Assembly: GCF_900102315.1 (NCBI RefSeq)
Contig: NZ_FNBL01000002.1
Location: forward strand, 31,676-95,675
Length of the DNA: 64,000 nt
Direction of reading: 5' to 3'
DNA from: Celeribacter baekdonensis
Lineage (GTDB): Bacteria > Pseudomonadota > Alphaproteobacteria > Rhodobacterales > Rhodobacteraceae
Below, piece after piece: positions 24,864 to 33,416 of the stretch. Within the stretch, counting starts at the first letter, position 1; the number at the start of each line of letters is the position of its first letter. Made by a program: the position numbers and the translations under genes. The notes below the pieces were generated by a model, which saw nothing but the letters and a program-made list of their open reading frames with translations, made no database searches and was not told the origin of the DNA.

Positions 24864-24889
24864 TGTAATGTTATTACATTTTGTATAAT
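24864..24889 (+). promoter_or_regulatory. Zur-like palindrome 1 overlapping a sigma-70-type promoter
   Basis: TGTAAT-GTT-ATTACA at 24864-24878 is a perfect 6+3+6 inverted repeat. A consensus -10 TATAAT follows at 24884-24889, and TATTGT at 24861-24866 sits 17 bases upstream as a candidate -35. A repressor bound here would cover the promoter. The sequence type (ATGTTAT-rich palindrome) and the downstream zinc-handling genes suggest Zur. Confidence 0.65.
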
Positions 24890-24936
24890 CAGAGTGTGCG
24901 TTATAAAGTAACATGGAATCAACGATGCCCGGACCC

Positions 24937-24972
24937 ACAGTCTCGCCCACCGTCTTGCCCACAGTCTCGCCC
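24937..24972. repeat. 12-base tandem repeat in the Zur leader
   Basis: Three units (ACAGTCTCGCCC, ACCGTCTTGCCC, ACAGTCTCGCCC) between the two palindromes, in the untranslated leader if transcription starts at the promoter near 24889. Confidence 0.85.
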
Positions 24973-25008
24973 ACATGCCGCGCTGATCTGTCTTTTCAGG
25001 GCAATCTA

Positions 25009-25025
25009 ATGTGATGTGATTACAT
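25009..25025 (+). promoter_or_regulatory. Zur-like palindrome 2
   Basis: ATGTGAT-GTG-ATTACAT, 17 bases with one mismatch in the dyad, the same 7+3+7 layout as palindrome 1 (TTGTAAT-GTT-ATTACAT). It lies 73 bases before the oxidoreductase start and 130 bases downstream of the first site. Confidence 0.6.
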
Positions 25026-25097
25026 ATTTGCACCTCCCACCACCCCAAAAGCACCGCGCCCTGTCAAAGCAGCGGCGCGCATGACGAAAGGTATCAA

Positions 25098-26015
25098 ATG
25101 CAAGATGCAGTTATCATTGGCGGCAGCTTCGCGGGATTGACCGCAGCGCTTCAACTTGGGCGCGCCAGCCGATCCGTCACAGTGATCGACGCCGGGGCAC
25201 CGCGCAACCAAAGCTCATCCGCCGCGCATGGTGTGGCGGGGTGGGACGGTCTCTCGCCCAGTGCAATCCTTGAACGGTTCCGAGCCGACCTGAGGGCCTA
25301 TCCGAGCGTCACGCAGCGCAGCGGCACGGTGACGGCAATCCATGGCGGAGATGGCGCGTTTTCGGTGACGCTTGCGGATGGCGAAAAAAGTGCCGCAAAA
25401 CGCATCATTCTGGCCCATGGCGTGCGCGATATTTTACCGGACATCCCCGGTCTCGCACAGGCATGGGGGCAGACCGTGCTGCACTGTCCCTATTGCCACG
25501 GCTACGAGGTCAAGGGCGCAGCGCTGGCCGTTCTCGCCACACATCCGATGAGCGCACATCAGGCCTTGATGTTGCGGGCCGATTGGAGTGCGCAGGTCAC
25601 CCTGATCACCGGTGGCATGGCGGGGCTTGACCTCGACGCACTGGCCACGGCAGGGGTTCAGATCGAGACCAGAACGCTGGAGGCCGCAACCGCCGATGAC
25701 ACGGGCATCGACCTCAGCCTGAGCGGTGGCAGGGCCGCGCGCTTTGCGGCGCTGTTTGTCGGCCCCCGGACAAGCTTGGCGGCCAGCCCGGCAGAACAGC
25801 TCGGCTGCGCCTTGGCCGACGGGCCGATGGGGCCGTTCGTCAAGGTTGGCGCAATGGCCCAGACCAGCGTGCCGGGCGTGTTTGCCGCAGGCGATCTTGC
25901 CCGTCCGATGCCCAATATCAACTTCGCCCTTGCGGATGGCGCGCAGGCGGGCACGGGCTGCCATGCCTCGCTGCTGTTTCCCGGTCTTGTCACACCCCTG
26001 GAGGTCACCCCATGA
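25098..26015 (+). CDS. NAD(P)/FAD-dependent oxidoreductase, thioredoxin-reductase-like
   Basis: 305 residues. FAD-binding [16 protein letters not shown] near residues 8-23, a thioredoxin-reductase-type CPYCHGYE redox motif near residue 133, and the C-terminal FAD motif [23 protein letters not shown]. The NADPH-binding glycine motif between the two looks degenerate (no clear GxGxxA after CHGYEVKG), so NADPH use is uncertain. First gene after the Zur-like promoter and overlapping the COG0523 GTPase start, so probably part of the zinc-starvation response. Confidence 0.85.
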   Translation: MQDAVIIGGSFAGLTAALQLGRASRSVTVIDAGAPRNQSSSAAHGVAGWDGLSPSAILERFRADLRAYPSVTQRSGTVTAIHGGDGAFSVTLADGEKSAAKRIILAHGVRDILPDIPGLAQAWGQTVLHCPYCHGYEVKGAALAVLATHPMSAHQALMLRADWSAQVTLITGGMAGLDLDALATAGVQIETRTLEAATADDTGIDLSLSGGRAARFAALFVGPRTSLAASPAEQLGCALADGPMGPFVKVGAMAQTSVPGVFAAGDLARPMPNINFALADGAQAGTGCHASLLFPGLVTPLEVTP

Positions 26016-27223
26016 CCGATACCCGCCTTCCTGTCACTGTTTTGTCCGGCTTTCTGGGCGCAGGGAAGACCACGCTTTTGAACCGCGTGCTGAACAACCG
26101 CGAGGGGCGGCGTGTGGCGGTGATCGTCAACGACATGTCAGAGATCAACATCGACGCCGATCTGGTGCGCGAGGGTGGGGCGAACCTCAGCCATACGGAT
26201 GAAACATTGGTCGAGATGTCGAACGGCTGTATCTGCTGCACCCTGCGTGACGATCTTTTGCAAGAGGTGCGGCGGTTGGCCGAGGATGGTCGGTTTGATT
26301 ATCTATTGATCGAGTCGACCGGGATTTCCGAACCTCTGCCCGTGGCCGCGACGTTTGATTTTCGCGATGAGGCGGGCCAGAGCCTGTCGGATGTGTCGCG
26401 CCTCGACACGATGGTGACCGTGGTCGATGCGGTGAACCTGTTGCGGGATTATTCCAGCCATGATTTCCTGCGCGACCGGGGCGAGACGTTGGGCGACGAA
26501 GACGAGCGCACACTGGTCAATCTTTTGGTCGAACAGATCGAATTTGCCGATGTGGTGATCCTCAACAAGGTCGGTGACGCCGAACCGCATCAGGTGATCG
26601 CGGCGCGCAAGATCATCCGTAGCCTGAACGCCGATGCGCGGATCATCGAGACCAGTCACAGCGTGGTGCCCACGGAGGCGATCCTCGACACCGGGCTGTT
26701 CGATTTTGACAAAGCGCATGAGCATCCGATGTGGGCCAAGGAGCTTTACGGCTTTGCCGATCATGTGCCCGAGACCGAAGAATACGGCGTCACCAGCCAT
26801 GTCTACCGCGCCCGCCGTCCGTTTGAACCGGAGAAAATCATGGCCGTGTTGAATGGTGAAATGAGTGGTGTCATCCGCGCCAAGGGGCATTTCTGGATCG
26901 CGACACAGCCCGATTGGGTGGCGGAATTTTCGCTTGCGGGGGCTCTGTCTTCGGTCAAGCCGCTGGGCACATGGTGGGCCGCAGTGCCAAAGGACCGCTG
27001 GCCGAATCATGAGGGTGCGCGCGACTATATGGCCGCGCATTGGGCCGAGCCCTGGGGCGACCGCAGGCAGGAGATCGTCTTTATCGGCTCGGGGATCGAC
27101 TGGCCCGCGCTCAAGGCGCGTCTGGACGCCTGCCTTGTGCCTGAACATCTGGCCTCCGGTCCCGATGCACTGCCCGATTTGCCCGATCCCTTTCCCGTTT
27201 GGCGACGCGAGGCGGTGGCATGA
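26012..27223 (+). CDS. COG0523 (CobW/ZigA-type) GTPase metallochaperone
   Basis: 403 residues. G1 motif GFLGAGKT at 13-20, [13 protein letters not shown], the metal-binding CxCC motif (C73, C75, C76 in [11 protein letters not shown]), [10 protein letters not shown], an NKVG guanine-specificity motif and a C-terminal CobW domain with [12 protein letters not shown]0523 members under Zur control insert or reallocate zinc during starvation. Placement behind two Zur-like palindromes supports that role over cobalamin synthesis, despite the nearby corrinoid operon. It overlaps the preceding stop (ATGA). Confidence 0.88.
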   Translation: MTDTRLPVTVLSGFLGAGKTTLLNRVLNNREGRRVAVIVNDMSEINIDADLVREGGANLSHTDETLVEMSNGCICCTLRDDLLQEVRRLAEDGRFDYLLIESTGISEPLPVAATFDFRDEAGQSLSDVSRLDTMVTVVDAVNLLRDYSSHDFLRDRGETLGDEDERTLVNLLVEQIEFADVVILNKVGDAEPHQVIAARKIIRSLNADARIIETSHSVVPTEAILDTGLFDFDKAHEHPMWAKELYGFADHVPETEEYGVTSHVYRARRPFEPEKIMAVLNGEMSGVIRAKGHFWIATQPDWVAEFSLAGALSSVKPLGTWWAAVPKDRWPNHEGARDYMAAHWAEPWGDRRQEIVFIGSGIDWPALKARLDACLVPEHLASGPDALPDLPDPFPVWRREAVA

Positions 27224-27263
27224 GCTGTCTTCGCCATTGGCCAGAGGCCCCGGAGGCGGCGCG

Positions 27264-27566
27264 ATGAGGGCGACGAACCGGGGCCGCACGGGCCTCAAAC
27301 CCAAACGGCGCAGCGAAGACCCGATGCGCGCCTATGACACTTTACCCGCCCCCGTGCGTGCGTGGTTGTCAGAGGCCGCATTGCCTTGGTCGCCCGCATC
27401 CTGTCGCAAAATCCTGCGGCGGGCGCAGGCGCGCGGCGAAGGGTTTGCACAGATATTGGCGCGCCTTGATCACGCCGAACAAAAGACCCTCGCCCGCGAC
27501 AGCGCCTTTCCCTTTGCGCCCCCCAAGGCCACCGCCCGCGTCACAGATCAGGACAGCACCACATGA
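27264..27566 (+). CDS. small basic protein, DUF6525-like
   Basis: 100 residues, starting MRATNRGRTGLKPKRRSEDP with a basic N-terminus, then AYDTLPAPVRAWLSEAALPWSP and SCRKILRRAQARGEG. This pattern resembles the small DUF6525 proteins of Rhodobacterales; function unknown. CGGAGG precedes the ATG at 27264, 40 bases after the GTPase stop. It lies within the zinc cluster and may be co-transcribed by default. Confidence 0.65.
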   Translation: MRATNRGRTGLKPKRRSEDPMRAYDTLPAPVRAWLSEAALPWSPASCRKILRRAQARGEGFAQILARLDHAEQKTLARDSAFPFAPPKATARVTDQDSTT

Positions 27567-27702
27567 CACGCTTCAGCGTCAGACAGCGCCCGTCAGTGTT
27601 GCGCGTTTTGGTGCGCAAACCCAACTCTGCCCAAACGCCGCATCGCGTCTGTGTTGCAGTGACCCTCAAACTTTGACTTATATGACACCGAAAGGATTTC
27701 TT

Positions 27703-28332
27703 ATGAAACCGATCCGCTTTGCCCTTCTGGCCTCCCTCACCGCCGCGCCGCTTTTGGCGCAAGAGACCCGCGAGATGGACGCCCATGTCCATGGCCTCAG
27801 CACGCTTGAGCTTGCCATCGAGGGCGAGATCATCGAGATAAACCTTATGTCGCCCGGCATGGATATTGTCGGTTTCGAATACGCCGCCAGCACAGATGCG
27901 GATAAGGACAAAGTGGAGGCGGCGATCCGCACGATGTTGCTGCCTGAAAACGTTATTGCGCTGCCAAAGGCTGCGGGGTGCCGGTTGACCGAAGTGCTGG
28001 CCCATCTTCACGCGGGTGGGCGCGATCACGACGACGATGACGATCACGACGAAGGTCACGACAAAGATCACGACGAGGCGACCGATGAACATATGGATGA
28101 ACATATGCATGACGAGGGCGAGGATCACGATCATGCAGAGGCGGCCGCACATAGCGAATTTCACGCGCGCTACATCTTTGCCTGTGTTCAGCCCGAAGAC
28201 CTCGGCACCATTGGCTTCCCCTTCTTTGAGCGCTTTGAAAACGCGCAGAAGATCGAGGCGCATTATGTCACCGCAACCGGCGCAGGCGCGGTTGAGATCA
28301 ACCGCTCGGTTGCTGAACTGACGTTAGAGTGA
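27703..28332 (+). CDS. zrgA: ZrgA-like zinc uptake protein (DUF2796)
   Basis: 209 residues. Signal peptide MKPIRFALLASLTAAPLLAQ, then MDAHVHGLSTLELAIEG and SPGMDIVGFEYAAS, the DUF2796 core. A long His/Asp/Glu-rich loop at about residues 101-150 (for example DEGHDKDHDEATDEHMDEHM) must bind divalent metal, and a C-terminal half with YIFACVQPEDL follows. DUF2796 proteins include ZrgA, a periplasmic zinc-binding component of a zinc-regulated uptake system. It heads an ABC ATPase, an FtsX-type permease and a DUF3299 gene. The ATG has AAAGGA upstream. The loop contains a perfect 12-base duplication (28084-28107, encoding DEHM twice). Confidence 0.88.
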   Translation: MKPIRFALLASLTAAPLLAQETREMDAHVHGLSTLELAIEGEIIEINLMSPGMDIVGFEYAASTDADKDKVEAAIRTMLLPENVIALPKAAGCRLTEVLAHLHAGGRDHDDDDDHDEGHDKDHDEATDEHMDEHMHDEGEDHDHAEAAAHSEFHARYIFACVQPEDLGTIGFPFFERFENAQKIEAHYVTATGAGAVEINRSVAELTLE

Positions 28333-28334
28333 CC

Positions 28335-29030
28335 ATGATCCCACCCGCCCTTGCTCTTGATGATGTTGCCTTTGCCTGGCCGGGCCGGGGCGGGTTTTCC
28401 CTGTCCTGTCCGTCCTTTCAGATCGCGCCCGGTGAACGGGTGCTGCTGCTTGGGACCAGCGGATCGGGGAAATCCACGCTTTTGTCTCTGGTCTGCGGCG
28501 TCGTCCCCGCCACGCGGGGCCGGGTCTTGGTCGGCGGCACCGATCTTGGGGCGATGAGCGCGGGCGGGCGCGACCGGTTCCGGGCCGAACAGATCGGCGT
28601 GATCTTTCAACAGTTCAATTTGCTGCCCTATGCGAAGGTCATCGACAATATCCTTTTGCCGCTGCGCTTTGCACCGCATCGGCGGGCCCGCGCCGGGGGG
28701 GCAATCCATGAGGCCGCGCGGCTTTGCGCCGGACTTGGCCTGCCGGAGGAGGTTTTGAGCATGCCGTCGGGGCGGCTGAGTGTGGGTCAGCAACAACGCG
28801 TCGCGGTGGCGCGCGCCCTGATCGGTGCGCCGCCTTTGATCGTCGCGGACGAACCCACCTCGGCGCTCGATGCCGCAACTCAGGATCATTTTCTGCGCCT
28901 GTTGTTTGATCGCACAGATGAGGCGCAGTCGGCGCTGTTGATGGTCAGCCATGACGAAAGGCTCGCCCCAAGGTTCGACCGCGTGATCCGTCTTGCGGAC
29001 ATCGTGAGTACCGAAAGGAGCGCAGCATGA
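28335..29030 (+). CDS. ABC transporter ATP-binding protein (LolD/MacB type)
   Basis: 231 residues. Walker A GTSGSGKST, Q-loop FQQFNLLPY, signature LSVGQQQRVAVARAL (SVGQQ instead of SGGQQ), Walker B LIVADEPTSALD, H-loop SHDERLA. The subfamily pairs with FtsX-type permeases rather than channel-forming importers. The ATG at 28335 lies 2 bases past the zrgA stop; a GTG at 28329 overlapping that stop is an alternative. Likely mechanotransmission ATPase of the Zrg-type zinc system. Confidence 0.9.
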   Translation: MIPPALALDDVAFAWPGRGGFSLSCPSFQIAPGERVLLLGTSGSGKSTLLSLVCGVVPATRGRVLVGGTDLGAMSAGGRDRFRAEQIGVIFQQFNLLPYAKVIDNILLPLRFAPHRRARAGGAIHEAARLCAGLGLPEEVLSMPSGRLSVGQQQRVAVARALIGAPPLIVADEPTSALDAATQDHFLRLLFDRTDEAQSALLMVSHDERLAPRFDRVIRLADIVSTERSAA

Positions 29031-30274
29031 TCTTGCGTCTGGCCATCGGGTCATTATGTGCGCGCGCCCTCACCGTTGGCATGACGATTTTGGCCATCGC
29101 GCTTTCGGTCGCGCTTTTCCTGGGTGTGGAAAAAATCCGCACCGGCGCGCGCGCCAGTTTTGCTGACACGATTTCGGGCACGGACCTGATTGTCGGGGCG
29201 CGTTCCGGGTCGGTGCAGCTTTTGCTCTATTCTGTTTTTCGAATAGGCAACGCCACCAACAACGTGACATGGGAAAGCTATCAAGACATCAAATCCCGCC
29301 CCGAGGTGGATTGGATCGTGCCGATCTCACTGGGTGACAGCCATCGCCAGTTTCGCGTCATGGGGACGACATCGGGGTTTTTTGAACATTACAAATATCG
29401 CGGCGGGCGGGCGTTGGAGATCCCCGTGGGGCACGGGCTTGAGGACCTCTATGATGCGGTCATCGGTGCCGATGTGGCCGCCAGTTTGGGCTACGCCGTG
29501 GGTGATCCGATCGTGGTGTCGCATGGGCTTGCCTCCTTCACCGCCCATGACGATCAGCCGTTTCGGGTTGCGGGCATCATCGCCAAGACCGGGACGCCCG
29601 TGGACCGGACGGTGATCGTCAGCCTTGAGGCGATTGAGGCCATTCATGTCGATTGGCAAACTGGTGCAAAGTCCGGCCAGATCACGCCGCGCGAGGTCAT
29701 TCGCGACATGGACCTGACGCCCACCGCGATCACGGCGGCACTGGTCGGGGTGAATTCGCGGTTGCAGGTTTTTGGCCTGCAACGCTGGATCAACGACTAT
29801 CCCGAGGAGCCCGTGTTGGCCATTCTGCCGGGAGTGGCGCTTCAGGAGCTTTGGCAGATCGTCGGAGTGGCCGAAACCGCGTTGATCGGCGTGTCCGCGA
29901 TGGTGGTGGTGACGGCGCTGATCGGCATGATGGCGATGATTTTTTCAAGCCTCAATGAGCGCAGGCGGGAGATGGCGATCTGGCGCGCAATGGGCGCGCG
30001 GCCCAGCACCATTTTGGGCCTGCTGGTGCTTGAGGCGATGCTGATGGCGGCGGCGGGGGCTTTGCTTGGCCTCGGTTTTTTGTACCTCGGTCTCGTGATT
30101 GGACAGCCTTGGGTGGACGCCGCCTTTGGGATTTGGTTGCCGATTGATCCGCCTTCGCTGCGCGACGTCTTGGCGCTTGGTTTCGTGATCGGCGCGGCGG
30201 CGCTCACCAGCCTTTTTCCGGCGCTGAGGGCCTATCGCTTGTCGCTCGCCGATGGCATGATGGTGCGGATATGA
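29027..30274 (+). CDS. FtsX-like (MacB type) ABC transporter permease
   Basis: 415 residues with the type VII layout: an N-terminal membrane helix (TVGMTILAIALSVALFLGV), a periplasmic domain of about 220 residues (SGTDLIVGARSGSVQLLLYS to VGVNSRLQV), then three C-terminal helices (SAMVVVTALIGMMAMIF, LLVLEAMLMAAAGALLGLG, ALGFVIGAAALTSLFPAL) and an RRREMAIWRAMGARPSTI coupling segment. ATGA overlap with the ATPase gene. Such complexes move signals or lipoprotein-like cargo across the envelope; here probably part of ZrgA-dependent zinc acquisition. Confidence 0.9.
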   Translation: MILRLAIGSLCARALTVGMTILAIALSVALFLGVEKIRTGARASFADTISGTDLIVGARSGSVQLLLYSVFRIGNATNNVTWESYQDIKSRPEVDWIVPISLGDSHRQFRVMGTTSGFFEHYKYRGGRALEIPVGHGLEDLYDAVIGADVAASLGYAVGDPIVVSHGLASFTAHDDQPFRVAGIIAKTGTPVDRTVIVSLEAIEAIHVDWQTGAKSGQITPREVIRDMDLTPTAITAALVGVNSRLQVFGLQRWINDYPEEPVLAILPGVALQELWQIVGVAETALIGVSAMVVVTALIGMMAMIFSSLNERRREMAIWRAMGARPSTILGLLVLEAMLMAAAGALLGLGFLYLGLVIGQPWVDAAFGIWLPIDPPSLRDVLALGFVIGAAALTSLFPALRAYRLSLADGMMVRI

Positions 30275-30786
30275 AACAACAGATTCACCTCTCACGCAGA
30301 CAGTTCGGCTGTCTTGCCCTCGCAACCACTGCCCTGCCGCGCGTGGCTCTCGCCATGCCGTTTCAGGAACTCACCTGGGAGGAGCTGATCCCGCCCGGCG
30401 TGCCCTATTCCGAGATCATCGGCGAAGGCGCTCTTGATGAGGAAAACGACACGTGGAACCCGATCTTTGATGAGAACGCGACCAAGTTGAACACGGCACT
30501 GGATGGCGCGTCGGTCAAATTGCCCGGCTACATCATTCCGATGCAGATCGAAGCCGAGGGCGTGAGCGCATTTATCCTGGTGCCCTATACCGGGGCCTGC
30601 ATTCATGTGCCGCCGCCACCGCCAAATCAGTTGGTCTATGTGACCACACAAACGCCTTGGCCATCAAACAAGCTGTGGGATGCGATATGGGTCTATGGCC
30701 GCCTGAAAGCGCGGTTGCAATCGACGGAGATCGCCGAGATTGGCTATGAGATCGTGGCGAGCAAGATCGAGATCTACGACTGGTAG
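30271..30786 (+). CDS. DUF3299 periplasmic protein
   Basis: 171 residues. N-terminal twin-arginine-like signal (SRRQFGCLALATTALP, cleavage near ALA-M). The DUF3299 core is plain: VKLPGYIIPMQIEAEGVSAF and LVPYTGACIHVPPPPPNQLV, with a Cys-x-His that could bind metal. It overlaps the permease stop by ATGA and ends the zinc cluster. DUF3299 genes commonly neighbour DUF2796 and FtsX-type genes; the molecular job is unknown. Confidence 0.88.
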   Translation: MKQQIHLSRRQFGCLALATTALPRVALAMPFQELTWEELIPPGVPYSEIIGEGALDEENDTWNPIFDENATKLNTALDGASVKLPGYIIPMQIEAEGVSAFILVPYTGACIHVPPPPPNQLVYVTTQTPWPSNKLWDAIWVYGRLKARLQSTEIAEIGYEIVASKIEIYDW

Positions 30787-30822
30787 CGGCCTGCCTCGCG
30801 TGACAGATCAAAAGGGTGCGCG

Positions 30823-31605
30823 TCAGCCTTTGCTCTCAAACCGAACGACAAGTTTGATCGGCTTTCCCGTCGGTGTCGGGGCAAACGGGCCGGCGCGTTG
30901 CACCTGTACAAGGGCAACTTTGTCGATCTCGGCATGACCCGAACTTTGCACAATCGCCACGTTTGAAATCGCGCCCGAGGCGGTGATGGTCAGTCCGACC
31001 ATCGCCTTGCCCCGCGCGCCCGCAGAGCGTTTTGGCACCCGCGCGATCTTGCGCAAAATCTGGCTTTGATAGGACCGAACGGCCCCGTCTCCGGCGTCCG
31101 CTGCCGCGGGTTTGGCGGTTTTTTGCGATCCCTGTGCGTTTGTGCCACCCGGCGTCGCCGCCAACGCGCCTTTTTTTGCGTTTGTTTCGGCATTGCCGGA
31201 TTTCGACGGCGGTTGTGTTGTCGGTTTTGGGGGTTTCTTGACCTCTGGCGGCGCGAGTTTTGGCGGCGGTGTGTGTGCCACAATGCGCTCCTGTGGTGCC
31301 TTGGCCGTCACGCGCGGGCTGTCGGGCACAAGCGCCTTGGGTGGGACGGGGGCTTCGGTCGGGGTGCGCATATCTAGGGGCGGGACCTCAGGCGTTTGAG
31401 CCGTGGAAACAGGCGGTGTTTCCATCGGGACCACCGGGTGCACGGAGCCTGCAACCAAGTCTTCGAACCCCAATCCGAGCGCCACCTCACCCGCCACCAC
31501 ACCCCCGTCCAAGACGGGTGCTGGGGCGGCGGGCATCCATCCGGCGGCAAAGACATGCGCCCCGGCTGAGACACAGAGCGCACCCAGGAACCAAGCGTTT
31601 CTCAT
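30823..31605 (-). CDS. tonB: TonB family energy transducer (set 1)
   Basis: 260 residues. A short N-terminal membrane anchor (LGALCVSAGAHVFAAGW), a Pro/Lys-rich periplasmic linker (PPKLAPPEVKKPPKPTTQPP), and a C-terminal TonB domain with SYQSQILRKIARVPKRSAGARG, VGLTITASGAISNVAIVQSS and the closing GKPIKLVVRFE. It transmits proton-motive force to outer membrane receptors. Last gene of the minus-strand heme module, overlapping the ExbD stop by ATGA. Confidence 0.9.
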   Translation of the reverse strand: MRNAWFLGALCVSAGAHVFAAGWMPAAPAPVLDGGVVAGEVALGLGFEDLVAGSVHPVVPMETPPVSTAQTPEVPPLDMRTPTEAPVPPKALVPDSPRVTAKAPQERIVAHTPPPKLAPPEVKKPPKPTTQPPSKSGNAETNAKKGALAATPGGTNAQGSQKTAKPAAADAGDGAVRSYQSQILRKIARVPKRSAGARGKAMVGLTITASGAISNVAIVQSSGHAEIDKVALVQVQRAGPFAPTPTGKPIKLVVRFESKG

Positions 31606-32003
31606 GGCAAGGCCCTTTCTGTCATCACCCGGACATGCGTACCGCTCCCCGCGATGGCGATCTCGCGCGCCAATGCCACCAACGTCTGCGCGGGCACGCG
31701 GGCGTCGGGTAAAATGCGCAAGGCGTCAGCGGGCGCGGATGTGTCGGCGGTGGTTGTCGTCACAAAAGCCTCGACCGTCGTCACATCCCCGCGCCACATC
31801 AATGTGCCGTCTTGCATCAGCACCAAGGCATCGGGCGGGGGCACCACATCGGGATCATCGGTGCGCACCAATGTGACCTCTGAGGGCAGGGGGCGGGCGA
31901 CCTGCGCGGCCACAAGGAAAAAGATCAGCATCAAAAACACGACATTGATCAGCGGCAATGTCGGCTCTGTGCGGGAGGTGCGGCGGGTGGAAAGGCGACG
32001 CAT
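31602..32003 (-). CDS. exbD: ExbD-type biopolymer transport protein (set 1, second copy)
   Basis: 133 residues. RRLSTRRTSRTEPTLPLINV basic head, one membrane helix (VVFLMLIFFLVAAQVAR) and a periplasmic domain ending with RVMTERALP. The proton-carrying Asp usually found at the start of the ExbD helix (LIDV) is Asn here (LINV), suggesting this copy may be a structural partner of the Asp-containing ExbD encoded next to it. Confidence 0.88.
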   Translation of the reverse strand: MRRLSTRRTSRTEPTLPLINVVFLMLIFFLVAAQVARPLPSEVTLVRTDDPDVVPPPDALVLMQDGTLMWRGDVTTVEAFVTTTTADTSAPADALRILPDARVPAQTLVALAREIAIAGSGTHVRVMTERALP

Positions 32004-32006
32004 GGT

Positions 32007-32390
32007 TCACTCCAGAACGGCAAATCTTGTGTTGGGCAAGGCGCTCAACACTTGGACCACTTCGACAAACCCCTGGGCATTGGCGTCTTTTGACACCGAC
32101 AACAACAGGCGGGCGTGGCCGTCGCGGCGAAACGGGTCCACGGCGGCAGCGACATCGGCCAGTGCCGATCTGTGGCCATTGATCAAGACACCGTCAGCAT
32201 CAAGTCGGGCAAAGACCACCGGGGTGTCGTCAAAATCGGGGGACGCCGCGCCACCGGAGACCGTCAATTCCACCTCGCCAAATTTTGAAAATGTCGAAGA
32301 CAGCATGAAGAACAACAGCAAGAGAAAGATCACGTCGATCAGCGAGGTGAGCGACAGCCGCCCCCGTGACGCGCGCAGACTACCCGGCAT
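32007..32390 (-). CDS. exbD: ExbD-type biopolymer transport protein (set 1, first copy)
   Basis: 127 residues from the ATG at 32390 (MPGSLRASRGRLSLTSLIDV). The helix has the conserved Asp (LIDVIFLLLLFFML), so this copy can carry protons. The start overlaps the ExbB stop by 11 bases. The longer open frame reaching 32504 runs through ExbB coding sequence and is rejected. Confidence 0.88.
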   Translation of the reverse strand: MPGSLRASRGRLSLTSLIDVIFLLLLFFMLSSTFSKFGEVELTVSGGAASPDFDDTPVVFARLDADGVLINGHRSALADVAAAVDPFRRDGHARLLLSVSKDANAQGFVEVVQVLSALPNTRFAVLE

Positions 32391-32991
32391 GGACCGGCTC
32401 CAATGGGCGGTCTGGTGTGGCGGGCGCGTCGAACAGGTTTGGCACCAGAACCTCCTCAAGCGCATCGCGCAGCGCGCGCTCATGGCGTTCCAGACAGCCA
32501 TCAAACCACGACAGCGCCATCGAGGTCGGCATCGCCACGATCAGCCCCGCCGCCGTGGTCACCAAGGCCACCCAAATCCCGCCGGCGAGCACCGCAGGAT
32601 CGGCTGTGCCGCCCGCCGATTGCAGCGTTTGAAAGGCGGTGATCATGCCCAAAACGGTGCCAAAAAGCCCAAGCAGGGGCGCCACTTGCGCGATGATATC
32701 CAACAGGCGCAGACCACGCCCGGCCTGTTCAAAGTCCCGCTCAAGCCGTGCGTTTGCGCGGGCGCGAATGTCGGCACCTGCCCGCCCTGATCGTTTCGCC
32801 ATTTGGCTTTGCACCACGATATCGCGGCCAAATCCGCGCGACACCTGCGCGCCGATGCCGTTGGCGTAAAACACCAGCGCTTTCCACAGGACACAGGCCA
32901 GTGCCAACACGGAAAACCCGATCAAAATAGCCACAACCGGCCCGCCCAAATCAATGAGCTCGGACAGGCGGAGCAGAGCTTGGGACATCAT
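32380..32991 (-). CDS. exbB: ExbB/TolQ-type proton channel protein (set 1)
   Basis: 203 residues with three membrane segments: GPVVAILIGFSVLALACVLW near the N-terminus, then LLDIIAQVAPLLGLFGTVLGM and ALVTTAAGLIVAMPTSMALSW, the usual MotA/TolQ/ExbB pore helices. It forms the motor with the two ExbD copies to energise TonB. Starts within the stop of the small secreted-protein gene upstream. Confidence 0.9.
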   Translation of the reverse strand: MMSQALLRLSELIDLGGPVVAILIGFSVLALACVLWKALVFYANGIGAQVSRGFGRDIVVQSQMAKRSGRAGADIRARANARLERDFEQAGRGLRLLDIIAQVAPLLGLFGTVLGMITAFQTLQSAGGTADPAVLAGGIWVALVTTAAGLIVAMPTSMALSWFDGCLERHERALRDALEEVLVPNLFDAPATPDRPLEPVHAG

Positions 32992-33401
32992 TGCTGCACC
33001 TCCATCGTCTCAAGGCGCGAGGTGAAGGAAATGACATCGGCACAGGCGTTGCCCGCAGCGGTGCTGCAGGTTTCGACGCTGTTGAACAGGATCATGCCCA
33101 CATCGTCACAGCGGGTTTGCGGCACATCGAATTGCCGCACCCGCAACCCACCCTCGGGCACCGTGCCAAAATCGAACAGGGTGAAAGCGCGCACGCCGCC
33201 CTTTTGGTCGAACAAAACCGTCTGGGTTTCAAGGGCGCTCAGACCGGCGGGGGCGGTCACGGTAAAGGTCAACCGACAGGCGTCCTGCGCGGCTGTGGCG
33301 GTGTTCAATTCGACGACAGGCGCGTCAAAAGCGACGGCGGTGCCCGCAATCAGGCAAAAGGCGCAGGTCATTTGGATCAAACGGTTTGGCGGGAAGATCA
33401 T
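32988..33401 (-). CDS. periplasmic hypothetical protein of the heme/TonB module
   Basis: 137 residues, signal peptide (IQMTCAFCLIAGTAVAFDAP, cleavage near VAF or VAFD). The mature part is beta-rich with four Cys residues (DACRLTF, TRCDDVG, ETCSTAAGNACADV) likely in disulfides. No family recognised. It lies between hmuV and exbB, overlaps exbB, and is therefore likely to work with the TonB motor or heme transport. The same position in the second TonB module is empty. Confidence 0.7.
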   Translation of the reverse strand: MIFPPNRLIQMTCAFCLIAGTAVAFDAPVVELNTATAAQDACRLTFTVTAPAGLSALETQTVLFDQKGGVRAFTLFDFGTVPEGGLRVRQFDVPQTRCDDVGMILFNSVETCSTAAGNACADVISFTSRLETMEVQQ

Positions 33402-33416
33402 ATCATCTCCATCGGA

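Larger units (their letters stand above)
24553..25097. other. 545-base non-coding region with Zur-like promoter
   Basis: No convincing gene: short open frames on both strands have no ribosome sites or family features. The first 250 bases are featureless to the eye. The second half is AT-richer and holds a promoter-like stretch with a palindrome, a 12-base tandem repeat and a second palindrome close to the oxidoreductase start, each listed separately. Confidence 0.7.

Noticed and set aside
24753..24974. Minus-strand frame starting MGETVGKTVGETVG
   Set aside because: The repeats are the 12-base tandem units of the leader read backwards; it overlaps the promoter and has no ribosome site.
26012..27223. 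Cobalt chelatase accessory CobW of cobalamin synthesis
   Set aside because: COG0523 members share the fold; no other cobalamin synthesis genes adjoin it, and Zur-like sites and zinc genes do.
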